Shown: positions 61,410 through 64,000 of the stretch, piece after piece
Layout of the letters: each line of letters begins with the position of its first letter
How positions within the stretch are numbered: the first letter of the stretch is position 1
From: GCA-003244245 sp050699815
GTDB lineage: Bacteria > Actinomycetota > Actinomycetes > Mycobacteriales > Pseudonocardiaceae
Direction of reading: 5' to 3'
Length of the DNA stretch: 64,000 bases
Assembly: GCA_050699815.1 (NCBI GenBank)
Contig: JBOHFT010000003.1
Coordinates: 1-64,000, forward strand
The notes under the pieces: generated by a model
What the model saw: only the letters and a program-made list of their open reading frames with translations
Database searches by the model: none
Told to the model about the DNA's origin: nothing
Made by a program: the position numbers and the translations under genes

Positions 61410-62686
61410 CGCCGGTGGGGCTCGCCGTCGTCCGGCGGATCCGCACCGATCACGGGCGGCGCGGTCCGCGGCAGGTCACCGATGAGCCGGTGGGGATCGG
61501 ACTCCACAAGATAGGACGGCCGCCGCCGTTCCTTGTCCTCGCCGCTCCTCCCCCCGCCCATCGCGCCGACCGGCGGCGCGCCGGAGATCCCAGCACCAGC
61601 CGCACGGCCGGCACCGGCGACGTTGGCAGCTGCGGCGCGGGCCGCTGCCGACTCGGGCGAGCCGACCGGGCCGAAGCTACCTGCACGGTGCGACCCAAGC
61701 CCGGCCGTGCTAGGAACCCGTCCTCCCGGGAATCCGTGAGCCACAGAGCCTGCTCGCACCCCGCCGTCTCCTCGCACCCCGCCGTCTCCTCGCACCCCGC
61801 CGTCTCCTCGCACCCCGCCGTCTCCTCGCACCCCGCCGTCTCCTCGCACCCCGCCGCGGCTGGCCCTGTTCGCTGCCCCGCCCACCGGACCAGCCACGAT
61901 TGGAGCGCCCGGCAGGAAGCCGCCCGACCCTGCGGGCGCGCCCGCAGCCGGACGTCCCCCGGCATACTCCGGACCACCGCCGCTGTGCGGGCTGGTTGGT
62001 GCGGGAGCCGCAGCGGTCATGCCTACCGGCGCTGCCCCGGCTAGCGTTGTGGGGGATCCTGGCGCCGCACCGCTGCTCCCCAAGCCACTACCTCCGGGTG
62101 CCCCGACACCGGGGAAGCCGCCGATCTCCGACCGCTCCCCGGCGGGGATGGCGAGGTTGGGCTCTCCGACAGGCGGCGGCACGAACTGGGTCAGGTTCAC
62201 CAGCCGCATGTTCGTGCCGTCCTGATAGGCGGTCATCGCGGCGCGCGCCTGCCGCTCCTGCCCGGCGTTGAAGGCCTCGTCGGCTTCCTGGTCGGAGGTC
62301 GTGAAACCGTCGATGACGGGAATATCCTTCCAACTCCAGCCGCGCGGCTCGGGCGGGACCTCAGGAACCTGTCCCCTCGCCGTCGTGAAGGCGCTGATCT
62401 GCTCATCGATCTTGTTGCCGGTGTCGATCGCCAGCTTCCGGGCCTCGTCCACCCAGGTCCCCAGCGGCGTCATCGCCCCGACCGCCGCATCCGCCGCCGC
62501 ACCCCGCTGGGAGGCCTGCACACCGGTGATCGCGGTGTCGATGTAGCGCCGGACGACGCTCAACCGCTCGGCCAACTGGTGCCAGCCCACCATCACGTCA
62601 CCCTGGCTGTCCGGCCCGTCGCCGTTGTACATCTCATGCCGGATCACCTGATGCGAATAGGTCCAGTAATTCACACACGTGCTCAT
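61406..62686 (-). CDS. PPE-like ESX substrate with GGVRGD repeats
   Basis: The 426-aa protein has an N-terminal helical domain (about residues 1-180; GWHQLAERLSVVRRYIDTAI), then a low-complexity Gly/Ala/Pro region, including five GGVRGD repeats near 275-310, encoded by the 18-bp tandem repeats at 61753-61842. No signal peptide is visible, as expected for type VII substrates. GGGAG precedes the ATG. By neighbourhood (EspG, DUF3558, PE-like) it is the likely secreted partner. Confidence 0.82.
   Translation of the reverse strand: MSTCVNYWTYSHQVIRHEMYNGDGPDSQGDVMVGWHQLAERLSVVRRYIDTAITGVQASQRGAAADAAVGAMTPLGTWVDEARKLAIDTGNKIDEQISAFTTARGQVPEVPPEPRGWSWKDIPVIDGFTTSDQEADEAFNAGQERQARAAMTAYQDGTNMRLVNLTQFVPPPVGEPNLAIPAGERSEIGGFPGVGAPGGSGLGSSGAAPGSPTTLAGAAPVGMTAAAPAPTSPHSGGGPEYAGGRPAAGAPAGSGGFLPGAPIVAGPVGGAANRASRGGVRGDGGVRGDGGVRGDGGVRGDGGVRGDGGVRAGSVAHGFPGGRVPSTAGLGSHRAGSFGPVGSPESAAARAAAANVAGAGRAAGAGISGAPPVGAMGGGRSGEDKERRRPSYLVESDPHRLIGDLPRTAPPVIGADPPDDGEPHRR
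61753..61856 (-). repeat. 18-bp in-frame tandem repeats in the PPE-like gene
   Basis: Five perfect copies of CTCGCACCCCGCCGTCTC (plus-strand reading) run from 61753 to 61842, with a partial sixth copy to 61856. Since 18 is a multiple of three, the repeat encodes an integral hexapeptide, GGVRGD on the minus strand. Confidence 0.96.
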
Positions 62687-62701
62687 TGGGCTCCCAGTCT
62701 T

Positions 62702-63286
62702 TCAACCCAGTGGCGGCAGGTTCCCCACCGCCACCTCCGCCGCCGCCCGCGCCGCCCCACAAGGATCTTCATAAGGCTCGCGCAGATCAGTAAAGATCAC
62801 ATCAAGGCCCTGCTGCTGGGCTAATCCCACGGTCACCCAGCACGTGGGCACCGCACCACTCTGGTGCACGACCGCTGGCAACCCGGCGATCTGCAGCCCC
62901 TGGAACACTGGCAACGCGGCCCTGCGCTTATAGGTGCGCTCCAGGATGTCCCAATCCGGGTAAGTGGTGACGGTGAGCTCACCGTGGTGGCCTCTGTCGA
63001 CCCACGTGCACACCTGGTGTCCGGACGGCAAAGTACGCGTGCGATCCGGTCGGATGTCGAATCCGAACCGCTTGAGCTGCTCGGTGGTGAAGACGTCGCA
63101 CGGCCTAGCCCCGTATGCCCCGACATCCCGAGGATGCTCCACCGGGGGAGACAGCTGCCGGTGCTCGGTCGACCCGACCCCCGCCTCTGCGGGTGGGGCC
63201 GCCGAGCCACCCTGAGCCGACGAGCACCCGGCGACCAACGCCATTGCGGCCGCTGATGCCCAGACCAGCAGCACGATCCGCCGCAT
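62702..63286 (-). CDS. DUF3558 lipoprotein
   Basis: A secreted lipoprotein with signal sequence and lipobox (LVAGCSS, Cys near residue 21). DUF3558 features are two Cys (CDVF and CTWV) and the late CWVTVGLAQQQGLDV with EDPC. The length is 194 aa from ATG 63286, which overlaps the previous stop by one base (TGATG). DUF3558 proteins are frequent next to ESX-associated genes in Pseudonocardiales. Confidence 0.88.
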   Translation of the reverse strand: MRRIVLLVWASAAAMALVAGCSSAQGGSAAPPAEAGVGSTEHRQLSPPVEHPRDVGAYGARPCDVFTTEQLKRFGFDIRPDRTRTLPSGHQVCTWVDRGHHGELTVTTYPDWDILERTYKRRAALPVFQGLQIAGLPAVVHQSGAVPTCWVTVGLAQQQGLDVIFTDLREPYEDPCGAARAAAEVAVGNLPPLG

Positions 63287-63723
63287 CAAAGTTGCGTCCC
63301 GAGGTTCAGCTCTTGGGCCATCGTGATACTGATCTCGTCGGCCTGTCGGTGGGTTATAAGCTGGGCTTCCAGCTTGTTCGCATCGTTTTCGAGTCGAACC
63401 GCTGCCCCCTCCAACGCCAGCCGCAGCGAACCCTGCTCGCCGACAGCGGCATCCGCCATGATTTGTACCGCGTCCGCACTCACCTCATCCAGACCGGGTG
63501 GCCTGATGTCCGCCAGCCGCCATGCGTTCACGGCCTCGACTCGAAGTGCCCTTGCGGCTTCGCGGAGGTCGGCGATGGCTTGCGGGGCGCGCTCCAGGTC
63601 GACCGAGAACCCGCCGCTGCCGGTCGTCGGAGTACCGGGTGATCCCCCCGCTGGCAGCGGTGCGGCTTGCGCACCGGGCATCCCCGGAAGCGGACCCGGC
63701 CGTGCCCCGTCCTCGCCACTCAT
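63286..63723 (-). CDS. Small helical protein, PE/Esx-like by context
   Basis: The 145-aa protein has a Pro/Gly-rich N-terminus (about residues 1-40), then amphipathic helices (LERAPQAIADLREAARALRV, and another near 100-130). The overall size, helical hairpin character and neighbourhood resemble PE- or WXG100-like partners. I do not see a WXG or a clear YxxxD/E signal, so the family is not certain. GGGAGG precedes the ATG. Confidence 0.68.
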   Translation of the reverse strand: MSGEDGARPGPLPGMPGAQAAPLPAGGSPGTPTTGSGGFSVDLERAPQAIADLREAARALRVEAVNAWRLADIRPPGLDEVSADAVQIMADAAVGEQGSLRLALEGAAVRLENDANKLEAQLITHRQADEISITMAQELNLGTQL

Positions 63724-63799
63724 GGCCCAAACCTCCCGTCACGGTCCGGATGCGGCGGGTGGCAGCATCCCATAACCGCGTCCAGAAGCCGGAGCTGGT

Positions 63800-64000
63800 C
63801 TACAGGGCGGGGGCGCGGTGCAGGGCGGTGCGCAGGGCGTCCAGGACGTCATCGGCGGTGCCGTCGGCAGCGAAGCCGGCGGCCAGGCGGTGGCCGCCAC
63901 CGCCGAGTTCGACGGCGGCAGCGGAGACGTCGAGGCGCTGCTTGGCACGCAGCGACACCGACCACCGGTCCGGGCCGGTCTCCTTGAGCACCGCGGCAAC
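63800..64000 (-). CDS. C-terminal part of a DHH/DHHA1 phosphoesterase (NrnA-like)
   Basis: Only the last 66 or so residues are in the window. VSLRAKQRLDVSAAAVELGG and GGHRLAAGFAADG are the DHHA1 substrate-binding motif (GGGH) of bifunctional oligoribonuclease/PAP phosphatases. The 5' end lies beyond position 64000. The ESX cassette separates it from truB. Confidence 0.88.
   Translation of the reverse strand, partial: VAAVLKETGPDRWSVSLRAKQRLDVSAAAVELGGGGHRLAAGFAADGTADDVLDALRTALHRAPAL

Noticed and set aside
61753..61856. CRISPR-like array of 18-bp repeats
   Set aside because: No spacers, and the repeat is in frame inside a protein-coding gene.

Overview
This is a GC-rich actinobacterial chromosome segment. 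The gene content and order fit the order Pseudonocardiales: an EspG/PPE-type ESX module, a clgR-pspA pair, argA next to ftsK, thyX, and an rpsO-pnp-pepR-dapB run, as in mycobacteria and their relatives. I do not name a genus. No rRNA, CRISPR array, integrase or intact IS is visible.

Layout. (1) 0-7.2 kb is a housekeeping block with tRNA-Gln(UUG), glmU, prs, rplY and pth. It is interrupted at the 3' end of prs by a visibly AT-richer, minus-strand pair that I read as murL-murD2, the L-Glu-ligase/epimerase route to D-Glu in peptidoglycan. The pair is flanked by a second, internally deleted copy of the prs 3' end. (2) 7.6-14.1 kb has moxR, a DUF58 gene and a transglutaminase gene, then DUF3040 and dinB. 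(3) 14.2-39.4 kb is a surface or exopolysaccharide locus. It holds a DegT aminotransferase, SDR epimerases, a WcaJ-type initiating transferase, a Wzz/BY-kinase-like protein with a degenerate Walker A motif, several glycosyltransferases, FkbM and other methyltransferases, a HAD hydrolase with a partner, a Wzx-like flippase, a GMC-oxidoreductase/SDR fusion, a GT4-GT4 fusion, an O-antigen-ligase-like protein and a secreted GH16 hydrolase. The locus is littered with gene relics (UXS-like epimerase, FAD oxidase, NB-ARC regulator, GT2, TylF methyltransferase), several of which show internal deletions. (4) 39.5-50.7 kb is a second housekeeping block, mostly on the minus strand: pspA, clgR, pgsA, rimO, argA (+), ftsK, rnj, dapA, a TIGR03085-type gene, a frameshifted PPOX gene and thyX. 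(5) 50.7-53 kb carries a ribbon-helix-helix gene with an unusual triple operator, a DUF4097 gene and a GNAT gene. (6) 53-64 kb has dapB, pepR, pnp, rpsO, an HTH gene, ribF and truB. These are followed, on the same strand, by an ESX-associated cassette (EspG, PPE-like, DUF3558 lipoprotein, PE/Esx-like) and the C-terminal part of an nrnA-type DHH phosphoesterase at the right edge.

How the genes work together. The glmU, murL/murD2, dapA, dapB and ftsK genes serve cell-wall and division functions. The polysaccharide locus has the main steps of a Wzx/Wzy-like pathway: initiation, extension, flipping, polymerisation, chain-length control and trimming. clgR-pspA is an envelope-stress module, and pnp, rnj and the nrnA fragment belong to RNA turnover. 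The most notable items are the murL-murD2 insertion with its prs scar, the three TGACGTCA sites at exact 12-bp intervals on a probably leaderless promoter, a perfect-consensus promoter driving the left arm of the polysaccharide locus, and the repeated pattern of in-frame internal deletions.
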